Under the pieces are notes generated by a model. That model saw only the letters and a program-made list of their open reading frames with translations, made no database searches and was not told the origin of the DNA. This document shows positions 23,022 through 33,200 of a stretch of 47,928 nt of DNA, one piece after another. Source of the stretch: Candidatus Taylorbacteria bacterium RIFCSPHIGHO2_01_FULL_46_22b (lineage in GTDB: Bacteria > Patescibacteriota > Minisyncoccia > Phycocordibacterales > DSPV01); contig MHRF01000001.1 in NCBI GenBank assembly GCA_001820875.1, positions 56,899 through 104,826 on the forward strand. Direction: 5' to 3'. Each line of letters opens with the position of its first letter. The first letter of the stretch is position 1. The position numbers and the translations under genes were made by a program.

Positions 23022-24662
23022 TCAAGGAGCTTCAGTATTTACAGGAACTTCGGGGACTGTCTCGACAGGCATAACAGTCTCTTCAGGAGAAATACTCACT
23101 TCAGAAACAGGGTGGGCTTCCTCTTGCGACTCTACTGGTGTGTCGACAAAAAGTGCTTCGGGCACATCAACAGGAATAGTGTCCGCTACAAATGTTTCTG
23201 ACAAAACTTCTTGCGTTTCTACCGGCTGTGTGGATTCTGGAATCGGCTCGGGAACACTGGGAGTAGATGAACCAGCCTGATCGACAATAGAATTGTGTTC
23301 GGAGATTATTTCCGTGGGAGTAGAAGTTGCCTGTTCTTCTTCAAGAATCGGCAAAACAACAGGTTCTTCAAATTCCCCGCCGGAAGATACACTCTCCAAA
23401 ATTATTTCAGGAGTTGAAGTAGTGAGAGTGGTTGAAACGTTCTCATCTATTATTTCAACAATCAACACAGCCGGCACGGACAACTCCGCCTCGGAAAGTG
23501 TGTTTGCATATCCTGCGGTTGGGATAGGATCAATGTGCGCGCCCAGACCATCGGGAATACGCGCATACGATTTGTTCGGCGGCACTGGGTCGCAAGTACC
23601 TCCAGAACTTGAAATAGCGTTTGCTGCACCTGCAGTTGGCTCATGTTCGCACACCTCGTGATTTCCATAGATAAACATATCCACCAATACATCTGACGCA
23701 CTGTAGAGCCGAATTTCATCCGCATCGTTATCCAAAATCTCCTTGTTCATATACACCACGAGCCACCCATGTGCGGGGATAGTGGTCGCCCCAAATTGCG
23801 TATTGGCTCCGATGATAGGAACTTTGTTTTCTGGAAGTCCGCTCTCATCCCAAATATAAAATCCGGAAAGATTAACTGCAACCGCACTGTTGTTGTACAA
23901 CTCTACCCACTCCCCTTGCGGTTGAAGACTGAAATCATCCCCAAAATTAATCCCATATGCTTGGCCTTCTGGATTGGGCAAAAATTCATTGATAACAATC
24001 ATGCGAGCGTGAAGCGCAAGGTGTACTCGTTCTTCATCTCGATATCCTTCACCTTCATTTGCTCCATCTCGCCACCCGCGATAAACGAGATCCACATAAC
24101 AAACATCTCCCTGAAAAACCCCGATTGCATCTCCCGACAATGAAAGTGCGAGTGGCCATGCGCCAACAGTTGTCGTCGCGCCAGTTGAAATGGAAAGTAG
24201 CGGCCCACTGTATATAAATGGCGAAGTGGTCGCAGTTGCAATAATCGCATTGCAAAATGCGTTACTCCCCGACTGTTTTTCAGCAGTCACTCGATACCGC
24301 AAATCAAAACTCTCAACTGTCGGAGTCACCACAGGAATAATCACCTTACCTCCTCCTGCTTCAGAGCCAATATAGGCCTCTACAGAGCCATCTGAAGAAA
24401 TTGAGAAGTCGAGCGAACCAGCGGAAAGCACGTTCGCTTTTGATGCATCCTGATCAATAAAATACGAGAGTGTGTGACCGACATTCCCCAAAGAAAGGGT
24501 CAGAAGCGTTGCTACTGCAAACACAAAGAACAGAAGCTTCGCAGGATGTTTTCCGCGAACAATATATGCACCTGCTTTTGAAAAAGGGTGCGGCGCGAAC
24601 ACACCATCTGTCATTCGCTGGCGCACATACACTAAATTATTTTTTTGCTGGACAGATTTCAT
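23022..24662 (-). CDS. SipW-class exported protein with lamin-tail domain and acidic tail
   Basis: 546 residues. After a charged N-terminus and hydrophobic helix (AKLLFFVFAVATLLTLSLGNVGHTLSYFIDQ) comes a TasA/camelysin-like beta domain (SKANVLSAGSLDFSISSDG). A lamin-tail domain follows at about 215-370 (MIVINEFLPNPEG, GEWVELYNNSAVAVNLSGFYIWD, SYARIPDG). The last 150 residues are an acidic Pro/Glu/Thr/Ser tail (VETQEVLSETFVADTIPVDVPE) that could reach through the wall. It overlaps the signal peptidase gene by 4 bp, so the two are coupled. No LPXTG or sortase is seen. Confidence 0.8.
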   Translation of the reverse strand: MKSVQQKNNLVYVRQRMTDGVFAPHPFSKAGAYIVRGKHPAKLLFFVFAVATLLTLSLGNVGHTLSYFIDQDASKANVLSAGSLDFSISSDGSVEAYIGSEAGGGKVIIPVVTPTVESFDLRYRVTAEKQSGSNAFCNAIIATATTSPFIYSGPLLSISTGATTTVGAWPLALSLSGDAIGVFQGDVCYVDLVYRGWRDGANEGEGYRDEERVHLALHARMIVINEFLPNPEGQAYGINFGDDFSLQPQGEWVELYNNSAVAVNLSGFYIWDESGLPENKVPIIGANTQFGATTIPAHGWLVVYMNKEILDNDADEIRLYSASDVLVDMFIYGNHEVCEHEPTAGAANAISSSGGTCDPVPPNKSYARIPDGLGAHIDPIPTAGYANTLSEAELSVPAVLIVEIIDENVSTTLTTSTPEIILESVSSGGEFEEPVVLPILEEEQATSTPTEIISEHNSIVDQAGSSTPSVPEPIPESTQPVETQEVLSETFVADTIPVDVPEALFVDTPVESQEEAHPVSEVSISPEETVMPVETVPEVPVNTEAP

Positions 24663-25189
24663 AGATCAGTTTCTTTTTTGCGTTTGCGCCGCAGCAACAT
24701 GACCTCGCGGATAATGCGTGTCGACTCATCAAGAATAATGAGACTCGCGGGAATACCAATAAGCAAGGTGAATCCGATCGGCTTGCGGGCAAAATCGAGC
24801 ACAAACCCGAGATACGGAACATCAACAAGCACTTTGCCGATTACATCACTCGCACTGGTTTCAGTCGGATCGGCTTCTTCATTGGCATCTCCTTTGGTTA
24901 GAAAATAAGTCTGCCCGCTTGATTCACGGATAGAAACAATCCGGTGCGTGGTTGGAATCTGTCGGGGAGTATCTTCGCCAAACGTAATCACATCACCGAC
25001 TTTATACAGAGTTTGCGGCTTCACAACCACTACGGAACCAGTCAGTATCGTTGGCTCCATGGAACCTGATTTCACAATCTTGATCTCAATGTTCCCCGTA
25101 ATAGGAAGAAGCGATACGAGAAAAAGTCCTGCCACGCCGACAAGCAACACTACAAACAATCCGTATAAAATTTTTCCGATGATGCTCAT
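24659..25189 (-). CDS. Signal peptidase I, SipW (ER) type
   Basis: 176 residues. The catalytic serine is in VKSGSMEPTI, and the usual lysine is replaced by histidine in PTTHRIVSI, which marks the ER/archaeal/SipW class. The fold continues with TKGDANEEADP and DVIGKVLVDVPYLGF. Transmembrane helices lie at the N-terminus (ILYGLFVVLLVGVAGLFLVSLLP) and near the C-terminus (GFTLLIGIPASLIILD). In Bacillus, SipW processes TasA, the amyloid-like matrix fibre subunit. Here it sits among four TasA-class genes, so it is probably their dedicated peptidase. Confidence 0.92.
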   Translation of the reverse strand: MSIIGKILYGLFVVLLVGVAGLFLVSLLPITGNIEIKIVKSGSMEPTILTGSVVVVKPQTLYKVGDVITFGEDTPRQIPTTHRIVSIRESSGQTYFLTKGDANEEADPTETSASDVIGKVLVDVPYLGFVLDFARKPIGFTLLIGIPASLIILDESTRIIREVMLLRRKRKKETDL

Positions 25190-25192
25190 AAA

Positions 25193-26434
25193 TTATCTTC
25201 GGCCGAATGAAAAGAAATTCCCAAAACTACTAAAACCTTTTTTCTTTGGCACATTGATATTTCCCCAGTACCCTCCCTTATCCTCATCCTTGTCTTTGTA
25301 ATCTTTATCATTGTGTCCATATTGATTGCGGTCATAATCTTTCTCATGATGATTATCATCTTTTGAAAGCGGGCAGTACGCCGTGTTCTTTTCCTCAAAA
25401 TCGTTTTTCAGAGTTTCATAACTCCCTGCCGGATATACTGCGTTGAACATCGAGATCACTTGCGAAGTTGTATAGGGATAATCTACATTCGTATGCGCAG
25501 CATTGAGAAGCGCGGCAACCGTCTGCCGGCCGAGCGCATTCAATCCTCCCCCACCTAAATTCAAGACTTGTAGGAGAGTCTTTCCAGGGAACGCATTCTC
25601 AAAAATGGCTGAAAATAAGGTGTTTTTAGTGTACCCTTTCCAATTACTTGTGTGATTTTTCCAATACCCAAGACTGCATCCGCTGTCATTTCCTGTTTTA
25701 CAATTGAATGATGGATTCGATCCTGACGGGACAGCGCGAATTGAAACGTCCACCGACATCGAGTCGGTTTGTGCCGCGTTGCCCAAGGCACTCCCATCGC
25801 ACGTGATTGCCGCTGTCTCCAAATTCACATTCAAATCTCCCGCGCACCAATACACACCGATATACCGGTCTTGGTTCACCCTGCAGGAAGATCCGTGATT
25901 GATATCCCCGATTGAATACGTCTTGTTGTTGAGTACCTGTATCGCAGACTGTGTTGTGGTGCCAAAGAGAGGTCGTTCACCGATTTCAAATATATTATCG
26001 CCATCATCAACCCATGAGAAAAATTCCATACCGGCGGCAAGTTCCCCGTCCGCATTTCCATTTCCATCAGCAAGCGCTTCCGGTTCATTCTGACCATTGT
26101 CTGCGCTCTGCAAATTCTTGAAATCAACACAGAGCCACGCATCAGACTTTTTCACATGCATACTAATTGTGTTCTCCCCGTAATCCCCCGGCTTGATATC
26201 ATCGAAGTTAAAGAATTTATCAACTGCCGGAACAAGGTTCTTCAATGCCCATGTGCCAGAAGGGCGGGCCACACCGTTGTATGTCGCCTCGCTATCAATT
26301 TTGAGATCAATCCCAGATGTCGCAAATGTTGTTCCCGAATCGACTCCTTGCACCAACGCAGCTGACACAGCAAGCGCGAACACTCCTAGGATAAGGAGTG
26401 TTCGCGCCCCAATTTTTATCAGCGTCGCGTTCAT
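25193..26434 (-). CDS. TasA/camelysin-like exported protein
   Basis: 413 residues. Signal region ARTLLILGVFALAVSAALVQGVDSGTTFATSGIDLKIDSEATYNG follows the SipW-substrate pattern (hydrophobic helix, then the start of the beta domain). The TasA-like domain covers about 40-235, with DIKPGDYGENTISMHVKKSDAWLCVDF and DDGDNIFEIGE. A cysteine-containing middle (CKTGNDSGCSLGYWKNHTSNWKGYT) is the GYWKNH-type module common in surface proteins. The last 60 residues are a hydrophilic His/Asp/Lys-rich tail (DDNHHEKDYDRNQYGHNDKDY), perhaps metal-binding. Confidence 0.82.
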   Translation of the reverse strand: MNATLIKIGARTLLILGVFALAVSAALVQGVDSGTTFATSGIDLKIDSEATYNGVARPSGTWALKNLVPAVDKFFNFDDIKPGDYGENTISMHVKKSDAWLCVDFKNLQSADNGQNEPEALADGNGNADGELAAGMEFFSWVDDGDNIFEIGERPLFGTTTQSAIQVLNNKTYSIGDINHGSSCRVNQDRYIGVYWCAGDLNVNLETAAITCDGSALGNAAQTDSMSVDVSIRAVPSGSNPSFNCKTGNDSGCSLGYWKNHTSNWKGYTKNTLFSAIFENAFPGKTLLQVLNLGGGGLNALGRQTVAALLNAAHTNVDYPYTTSQVISMFNAVYPAGSYETLKNDFEEKNTAYCPLSKDDNHHEKDYDRNQYGHNDKDYKDKDEDKGGYWGNINVPKKKGFSSFGNFFSFGRR

Positions 26435-26446
26435 GCGCTCTCTAAA

Positions 26447-27886
26447 CTAGGGGTTCTTTGTGTTAGTAACTGTACAGATAATCGCCTGCCCTTCGTTGAG
26501 ACTCACGTTACCAGGGAGTGTCAGCGGACACGCAGCTCCCGAAACACCCGTCAATGTGTACCCGGCAAATGCGTCTTCAGTGATAGCGTGCGGTGTGTTT
26601 GCGGTAACTGCATACGAAGTGTTCTGGGGTACCACCGTCCCATCAACTCGCATCGTAAACTGAACGGGGAAAGCAAGCGGTGGTGTGCCCGCAACATTCT
26701 TAATCAGTGTGATAGAAGGAGAAATGTCGTCGTTAGTAATCGTACACGTCTTATTGTCTCCTACGGTAAGCGTGATCTGACCTGACACATCACAATCCCC
26801 GCTGTAAATTGCTTGATACCCGCCGATTCCCGATTCAGTCACCATGTAGGTGTCTGGAGCAACTACGGTAGGAACGCCACTGGTCAGCGGGATCACTACA
26901 GAATTAACCGCAAAAAGTTGGAAGTCAGCGACAACATTGTTTCCTCCATTATTGTTCGTAATCTGTTTGATGACCGTCAGAGTTGCAAGTCGTGGCTCTT
27001 CCTCATTACAGAGATAGTCTGCATTGTGTCTCGCCTGAACCGCACGAAAGGCGACATCGAGAGTTGCGCCATCGGTTTGTGTCAGGTTGTTGAGAGAAGT
27101 TCCATCACAATTTACACCTGAAGCAACTGAAGGATTCACCCCTTGACTAGCCGCGACTGGGTTAAGCGTTAATGTTCCAAAGCACCATGCCTTTGCGATG
27201 TAGACCGTCTGCTCTGCAGGGAGTGGCCCCGAAGTTCCCCATACGTTATGTGTTGAGTCCGCAAGTGCGACAGAAAATGGTGTGCTGGTGGCAAGGTTGT
27301 AGAGCGTCCTTACGCCACCTGAAATAGTATTCTCATTTTCTTCATATACATTGTCTCCATCGTCAGCCCACCAGAAGAATTGCAGATTTTGTGCAAGTTC
27401 TCCATCCCACGTGTTGTTGATATCTTCCAATGTATCTGGGGTCGAGAGTTCCGGCTCGGTGGACGAACGATCGTCGTTTGAAGTCAGAGAAACGTCCATA
27501 CACGCCCATGCTTCGTTCTGCACGTGTAATGAGATAGTGTCTTCACTCTCATCATCAGGCTTTATATCGGTGAAATTGAAAAAGAGAAGCCCGTTGTCGA
27601 GATCGTCGAGCGTCCAACTTGTCGTGCACGCAGTCCCAGCAACGGGATACGCGGCACTACCCTGCCATTGCCAGACATGAATATCGTCCTCTAGATTTAG
27701 GTCAACATCTGTACACTTGTTGCCGTTATAATAGCTTTCGTTGTCGACCAGAAGATCAATCGCACCGGCGGCAAATGTGTTGCCGGTCGAGGTCTCGGTG
27801 TCAGAGAAAAACGCGCCAGTCACCCCTGATGCAATCACTGCACCTGCACCAAGTATTGTGATGAGTCCAAATATAATTCGTCGCAT
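26447..27886 (-). CDS. TasA-like exported protein with two SpaA/DUF-type beta repeats
   Basis: 479 residues. N-terminus MRRIIFGLITILGAGAVIASG followed by TGAFFSDTETSTGNTFAAG, the near-invariant SipW/TasA junction also present in the 28.0-29.7-kb protein. The TasA domain runs to about 290. Two Ig-like modules follow: ATLTVIKQITNNNGGNNVVADF to TCTITND, then SITLIKNVAGTPPLAFPVQF to CTVTNTKNP. These modules resemble the stalk repeats of prealbumin/SpaA-type adhesins. Several cysteines are spaced for disulfides. Confidence 0.82.
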   Translation of the reverse strand: MRRIIFGLITILGAGAVIASGVTGAFFSDTETSTGNTFAAGAIDLLVDNESYYNGNKCTDVDLNLEDDIHVWQWQGSAAYPVAGTACTTSWTLDDLDNGLLFFNFTDIKPDDESEDTISLHVQNEAWACMDVSLTSNDDRSSTEPELSTPDTLEDINNTWDGELAQNLQFFWWADDGDNVYEENENTISGGVRTLYNLATSTPFSVALADSTHNVWGTSGPLPAEQTVYIAKAWCFGTLTLNPVAASQGVNPSVASGVNCDGTSLNNLTQTDGATLDVAFRAVQARHNADYLCNEEEPRLATLTVIKQITNNNGGNNVVADFQLFAVNSVVIPLTSGVPTVVAPDTYMVTESGIGGYQAIYSGDCDVSGQITLTVGDNKTCTITNDDISPSITLIKNVAGTPPLAFPVQFTMRVDGTVVPQNTSYAVTANTPHAITEDAFAGYTLTGVSGAACPLTLPGNVSLNEGQAIICTVTNTKNP

Positions 27887-28030
27887 AATATTTTTTTACT
27901 CCCTTTCTTTCCCAAAAAGTAGGAGTGAGTTAATAAACCGAGGTTAATAAAAGATCTTCTATGCTGATCGGAAATCCCTCACAGCCCGCCGAGCACCATC
28001 ACAAGTGGTGCTCGGAACGGCTAAGAGAGA
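27887..28030 (-). other. Intergenic leader with strong hairpin
   Basis: Short gap between two TasA-like genes. CCGAGCACCA pairs with TGGTGCTCGG (27990-28016, 7-nt loop). There is no T-run, so it is more likely a stability or attenuation hairpin than an intrinsic terminator. The ribosome-binding site of the 27886 gene is AAAGGGAG, about 12 bp upstream of its ATG. Confidence 0.5.
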
Positions 28031-29716
28031 CTAGTTGTGCGGATATATCACCAGAGTTTCCGGTGTGAAATCTGCTTCAAGTGATCCTCCTACTTGAACA
28101 GCGCCGGTGAGATTCCAGAAGTTGTTTTCTGCAAACACATCTGTCGGGAGTACACCGTACGTATTCAACATCGTTCCACCAAGGAAGTTGTTGAACTCTA
28201 CGTTACCTCCGTCATACGCTGAATCAACGCCGATTGCTTCCTGTGCCGCAACAGAGTTATTGAATTCGTTAGCTCCGACTACCGCACCATTCAACTGACC
28301 AATACCGGCAAGGTTATTGTCGATATCGTTGTAACGAATGAGCCATGGGGTTCCAGCACCAAGATCAGGATTTGTGTAGATACCTGTCGTCCATTCCTGA
28401 ATGGTGTTGTTCTCGACAAGAATGTCAGAAATTGCTACACCGGCTACGTTAACAACGCCACGACTTCCACCCGATGTGGTAACGTCATTCAAGCCTGGAC
28501 CATCGATGTCGTTGAACACGATGTCGAGATTATCAACACCCGACTTGATGTAGAAACCTGCAAAAGTTCCTTCAGCATTACCACCAGTCACTTCAAGACC
28601 CTTCACCGTTACATTGTCAGCATCGATGATAAATCCACCATTAACGACTGCTGAACCAACTACACCAAGTCCTGCGATCGTTACACTTTTGTTGACGTTA
28701 ACAACTTCAGGATAGGTTCCTGCGGCAACACAAATAGTTTCACCAGCTGTTGTACCTGCATCATCAATTGCCGCCTGAATAGTTAAGAAGTTTGGAGCAA
28801 CAGGACTCGAGAATGAATCGTCCACAGTTGCATCACAAACTAATGGCGCAACATATGCCCCAAGCACTGCTCCTACTGGGCGTGCAGCTTGTTCCCCTCC
28901 CTCAAACGGAGGCAAACTTGAACAAACAAATTGAGCGTTGTTGCGAGTTTGTACTGCTTGGAACGAAACATCTATGACGATGCCGTCAGTCTGTGCAATG
29001 TTGTTGTCGCCAGAGCCATCACAGGTAAAGCCTGTACCACGAACGAGCGGGCCAGATGTATTAACACCATCCTGCGCAACCACTACAGGCGTCAAAGTCC
29101 CAAAGTACCACGCTTTGCCAATGAAACGAGTTGAACCACCAAGTATTGCCGAGCTGGTACCTGTCGTCGAATCTGCAATAGTGTGCCAGTTTCCATTAAA
29201 GATAGTGCCAGCTGGTCCCGTCAATTCGGTAATAATTGTCTCCCCTGTCTCGTAGACGTTGTCTCCGTCATCGTTCCAGAACGTGAAATTCAAGAAATTC
29301 TGAAGTTCACCATTGTCGCCAAGTGCTGGGCCAACATCGCCCGCGTCTGATTCTGGATCAACGAGTGTATTTTCTGGAGTTGCGGTGATATCTGCCGCCA
29401 TACATGCCCATGCATTATTGCTTCCCGCGTGAACGGAAATAGTATCCTCGCCAATATCCCCTGGTTTTACATCAGCAAAACTGAAGAACAATTGGTTAGT
29501 GAGATTAGAAATCGCCCACGTATTGTTCGGGCTTGCAACAAGCACGCCTGCCGCGTTAGTAACGTAACTTGTGTTATCAATCTGAAGATCAATATCACCT
29601 GCCGCGAATGTGTTTCCAGTCGAAGTCTCGGTGTCGCTAAAGAATGCGCCCGTGGCACTCACTACGAGTGCGCCGATAAATACCAGTGTCCCTAAACTAA
29701 GTAGTATTTTTCTCAT
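28031..29716 (-). CDS. TasA-like exported protein with right-handed beta-helix domain
   Basis: 561 residues. MRKILLSLGTLVFIGALVVSATGAFFSDTETSTGN is a SipW-type signal and junction. The TasA-like domain reaches about 270 (VKPGDIGEDTISVH, DDGDNVYETGE). A parallel beta-helix (NosD/pectate-lyase-like) takes the C-terminal half, starting near FLTIQAAIDDAGTTAGETICVAAGTYPE and continuing with repeats such as VTVKGLEVTGGNAEGTFAGFYIKSG. Such helices usually bind or cut polysaccharide; no catalytic triad could be picked out. First gene of the 23-30 kb surface run. Confidence 0.83.
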   Translation of the reverse strand: MRKILLSLGTLVFIGALVVSATGAFFSDTETSTGNTFAAGDIDLQIDNTSYVTNAAGVLVASPNNTWAISNLTNQLFFSFADVKPGDIGEDTISVHAGSNNAWACMAADITATPENTLVDPESDAGDVGPALGDNGELQNFLNFTFWNDDGDNVYETGETIITELTGPAGTIFNGNWHTIADSTTGTSSAILGGSTRFIGKAWYFGTLTPVVVAQDGVNTSGPLVRGTGFTCDGSGDNNIAQTDGIVIDVSFQAVQTRNNAQFVCSSLPPFEGGEQAARPVGAVLGAYVAPLVCDATVDDSFSSPVAPNFLTIQAAIDDAGTTAGETICVAAGTYPEVVNVNKSVTIAGLGVVGSAVVNGGFIIDADNVTVKGLEVTGGNAEGTFAGFYIKSGVDNLDIVFNDIDGPGLNDVTTSGGSRGVVNVAGVAISDILVENNTIQEWTTGIYTNPDLGAGTPWLIRYNDIDNNLAGIGQLNGAVVGANEFNNSVAAQEAIGVDSAYDGGNVEFNNFLGGTMLNTYGVLPTDVFAENNFWNLTGAVQVGGSLEADFTPETLVIYPHN

Positions 29717-30276
29717 ACTCTATTATTTATTTTATAAACTGATAATTTTCTTCTAATAGTTCCCCCCGACCACTCATCAAGACTCAATCATCTTTTAATT
29801 TTCCCTTGATTCAGGACTCTAAAGCCCTGATCAGTGCGGGGGTTCATACTGTCTTGTATTTTTTTATCGACCAAAAAAATACCTGTCCACACATAAGCCG
29901 AGAAACTCTCGATTCCCTTACAAGCGTATGTGTGTCATAGACGGAAAAAGCTTTGCATCCCAGGATGCAAAGCTTTTTCCAGCAACGACAAAAGACCTTT
30001 TCAAAAAGGTTTTCAAACAGAAAAATTCCCAGATTAAAAAAGAGTTGTATCAAAGCTGGTTTCCCAAACAGCTATTAACGCAAACTAGTGTAACTGAATC
30101 TCTAAAAGTCCATCGTTGATACTGTTAAAAACACTGTGGGTATCATGTTGGAATGTTGTCGGTTTCCTGTGGAGAGCACACTTGCACAAGACTTCCCACT
30201 CTCGCGTCAATAGCAAAGCCCGCTCTTTTCAGAGCGGGCTTTGCGTTGAGATTTTAGAGAAAATCTCCTGTCTGCT
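29717..30276. other. 560-bp intergenic region with hairpins and a shared leader motif
   Basis: No gene. It contains a GTATTTTTTT/AAAAAAATAC hairpin (about 29858-29882), a 17-18-bp hairpin GGAAAAAGCTTTGCATCC/GGATGCAAAGCTTTTTCC near 29942-29980, and a terminator-like CAAAGCCCGCTCT/AGAGCGGGCTTTG near 30213-30243, probably ending the 2063-residue gene. A minus-strand copy of GGGAAACCAGCT lies at 30054-30065, a motif also found before two other surface genes. Confidence 0.6.
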
Positions 30277-33200
30277 TTAGTTTCCCTGCATTGCTTTCAA
30301 CTCTGCTTGGAGTTTAGCAACTTGTGCGAGGAGTGCCTGAAGCTGTGCTAAGAGCGCATCAGTATTTACTGTTGAAGCGCCTGCGACAGTTCCATTACCT
30401 GCATTGAGCGCAACACGAGTCTTCGGACCAACGATGCCAACTGGATCAAGACCGTGTTTCGTTTGGTAGGCCTTAACTGCAGCTTGTGTTAGAGGACCGA
30501 AGTAGCCAGTGATCGGACCAGTGTAAACACCTTCTGCGGTCAAAATCTTTTGGAGCTCGGTAACATCAGCACCGCGTGATCCAAGAGAAAGCGTTCGGGT
30601 GAAGTTGAATGCCGCTGCACCCAAGACCTGTCCTTGTGTTCCTGCGCCAGAAAGTTCAATACCGGCCGAAGCAGTTGCGATTACGCTATTTCCTAATCCG
30701 TAGCGGACAAAGACTGTCTTTACGCCGCTTCCTGAAGTGAGTGTCCATGAAACCGTATTAGTCAGCGTCGTCCATGCACCGTCTGCAAATGAAGCGTCAT
30801 TTGAAATCCACATCTGGTTTGCCGCGGACGGAGCAGCTAGCGTCAAGGTCACAGTAGCAACATTCGTTTGAGTCGCTCCGTTGTTGATCTTGAGCGAAGC
30901 TACTTGGGTGAATCCACCTCCACCGCCACCGCCTCCACCACCGCCAGCTGGAGCAGCTGCCGCTGTAGGTGCATTTTGAGTTTCTTTTGTCACTTCATTA
31001 CCAACTGTCTCTGGAGAACCATGAGAAACAGGTCGAAGGAAGTAGATTGTTCCCACAGAAAGTCCTGAAACGGTTACCGAGTGAACGGTTGTAGTTGCAG
31101 AATCCTCAACAGTTGAGAACGCGTAACCGTAGTTCGGAGCAGAGCCGGTCACCGGATCATGCGAAACTGTATCGTAGATTACGCGTGAAGTTGCGCCGTG
31201 ATCAGTCGTCCAAGTAATCGTAATCGAGTTTGTTGTTGCGGTCGTTGCTGCTTCGCTACCAATAACCGGAACCACGTTTACGGTGCGAGTTACTTGTACT
31301 GCTGCGTTACCAGAAAGATCAGAAACGTTGTAAGTGATTACATAGCTTCCCATCGTTGAGGTAGCAACCGTGTCGCCACCAATTACGATGCTTCCGGTCA
31401 GATCGCCGTTGACATCATCGAGTGCGGTTGCACCGGCATCTGTGTAGGTGTCACCGACATGGAGAGTTACCACTGAACTACCCGTGAGTGTGATAACTGG
31501 AGGAAGAGAGTCAACTACATTTACTGTTCGCGTGGTGCTTGTCGAATTGAGTGAAGCATCGGTCACGCTGTAGAGAACGCTGTAGGTACCAAGTGCTGAT
31601 GTATTTACTGCAGACGCATCAATCGTTGCAACAAGTCCACTGTCGTAGTTGTCGCTCACATCTGCACCGAGTTCAACATAGGCGTTGGTAACCACAATGA
31701 TCTGCGGATTAGCGCCGAGGATGGTGATAACTGGAGCCTGTGTATCTACCACGTTTACCGTACGAGTCTTCTGCACTGCAGTGTTGCCTGCGGCATCAAT
31801 TGCATCATAGGTCACCGTGTAGCTTCCCACCACTCCCGTGTTTACCGTTGTAGTTGAGATTGTTAGTACCGGACTTGCATCAAGTGCATCCGTAACGGTC
31901 GCACCAAGTTCGATGTATTCCGAACCGACTTCAATTACTTGTGGATCATCTCCATCAACCGTAATGACCGGAGCGGTCGTATCAACGATGAGTGTTCGTG
32001 AAGTGTTTACGGTCGTATTTACTAATGCATCAGTTGCCTGCACAGATATCGGGTATGATCCGTCTACAAGCACGGGAGTGGTAATCGTCCATGTGCCAGT
32101 CTCTTCACCGTCTGCGTCGTAGTTGTTGCCGTCAATCGTTACGACAACAGTTGCATCTATATCAGTTGTACCGGTGATTGCTGTGGCGTTGATTACCGGA
32201 GCGTCAACCGTGAGTGTCGGAGCGACTGCGTCATACGGCATGGCAAGCTGTGTTGCCTGTCCGTTTGGATTGAGTGCAACGTCAGTGGCGACTCCATAGG
32301 CGACATCAGCAGTTACAGTGAACGGCCCTGCATTATCTGGTGTGATGTCGAAAGTGTATACCGCATCCGAACCTGCAAAGTTGCCAATCGTTCCGTTTGA
32401 GACGGAAATGTCAGAGCTGTCAAAACCGGTAACTGGTTCAGAGAATGTAACCGTTACTGGGATTGGAGAAATGTTAGTTGGATTTGAAGCTGTGGTGCTC
32501 AAGAGAACAGTAGGAGCGGTGATATCAACGGTGAATGAAATAGTCTCCACATCGCTGTTGCTCAACGCATCAGTCGCGGTAATTGAGAGTGAGTGTGGTG
32601 TTTCAGAGAGAGCAGAGAGCACGAGTTCAACAGCTGATTCACAGGCAATCGGAGTGGAATCCAATTCACAAACGAGTGTTGTGTAATCGCCAGTAACATG
32701 GAATGTTACTGCAGTGTCAGCAGTGTTGATGAATGAAGCCGGAGCGCTGTCGATGACTACTTCAGGAGCAACCGTAACCAAGAATGATTGGTCGACATCG
32801 ACTGCTGGATTGTAGTTTGCATTTCCAGCCTGTGATGCGCGAACGGTCACGGTGCCTGCACCAGTGATAGTCAGCGTATCCGCGTCAACTGTTGCTGGAC
32901 CAGAAATAATACTGAATGAAACCGGAAGGCCAGAGCTTGCGGATGCAGTGAGTGCAAACGGAGTGGCATTCGTTGCTTTGTTAGCAAGCGGATCAAATGT
33001 AATGGTCTGATCAGCAGGATTGACAGTGTGGCTTACTCCACCTGAAACATTTGAGTTGAAGTTTGCATCACCATTGTATGTGGCAATCAAAGTCTTCAGA
33101 CCTGCTTCGGTCGAAGTAACATCACACTGGCCGGCTGATACGTCTGCGGTACATTCGCTACCTCCCGTCACGGTTACCGTGCCAGTCGGAGTTCCCGCCC

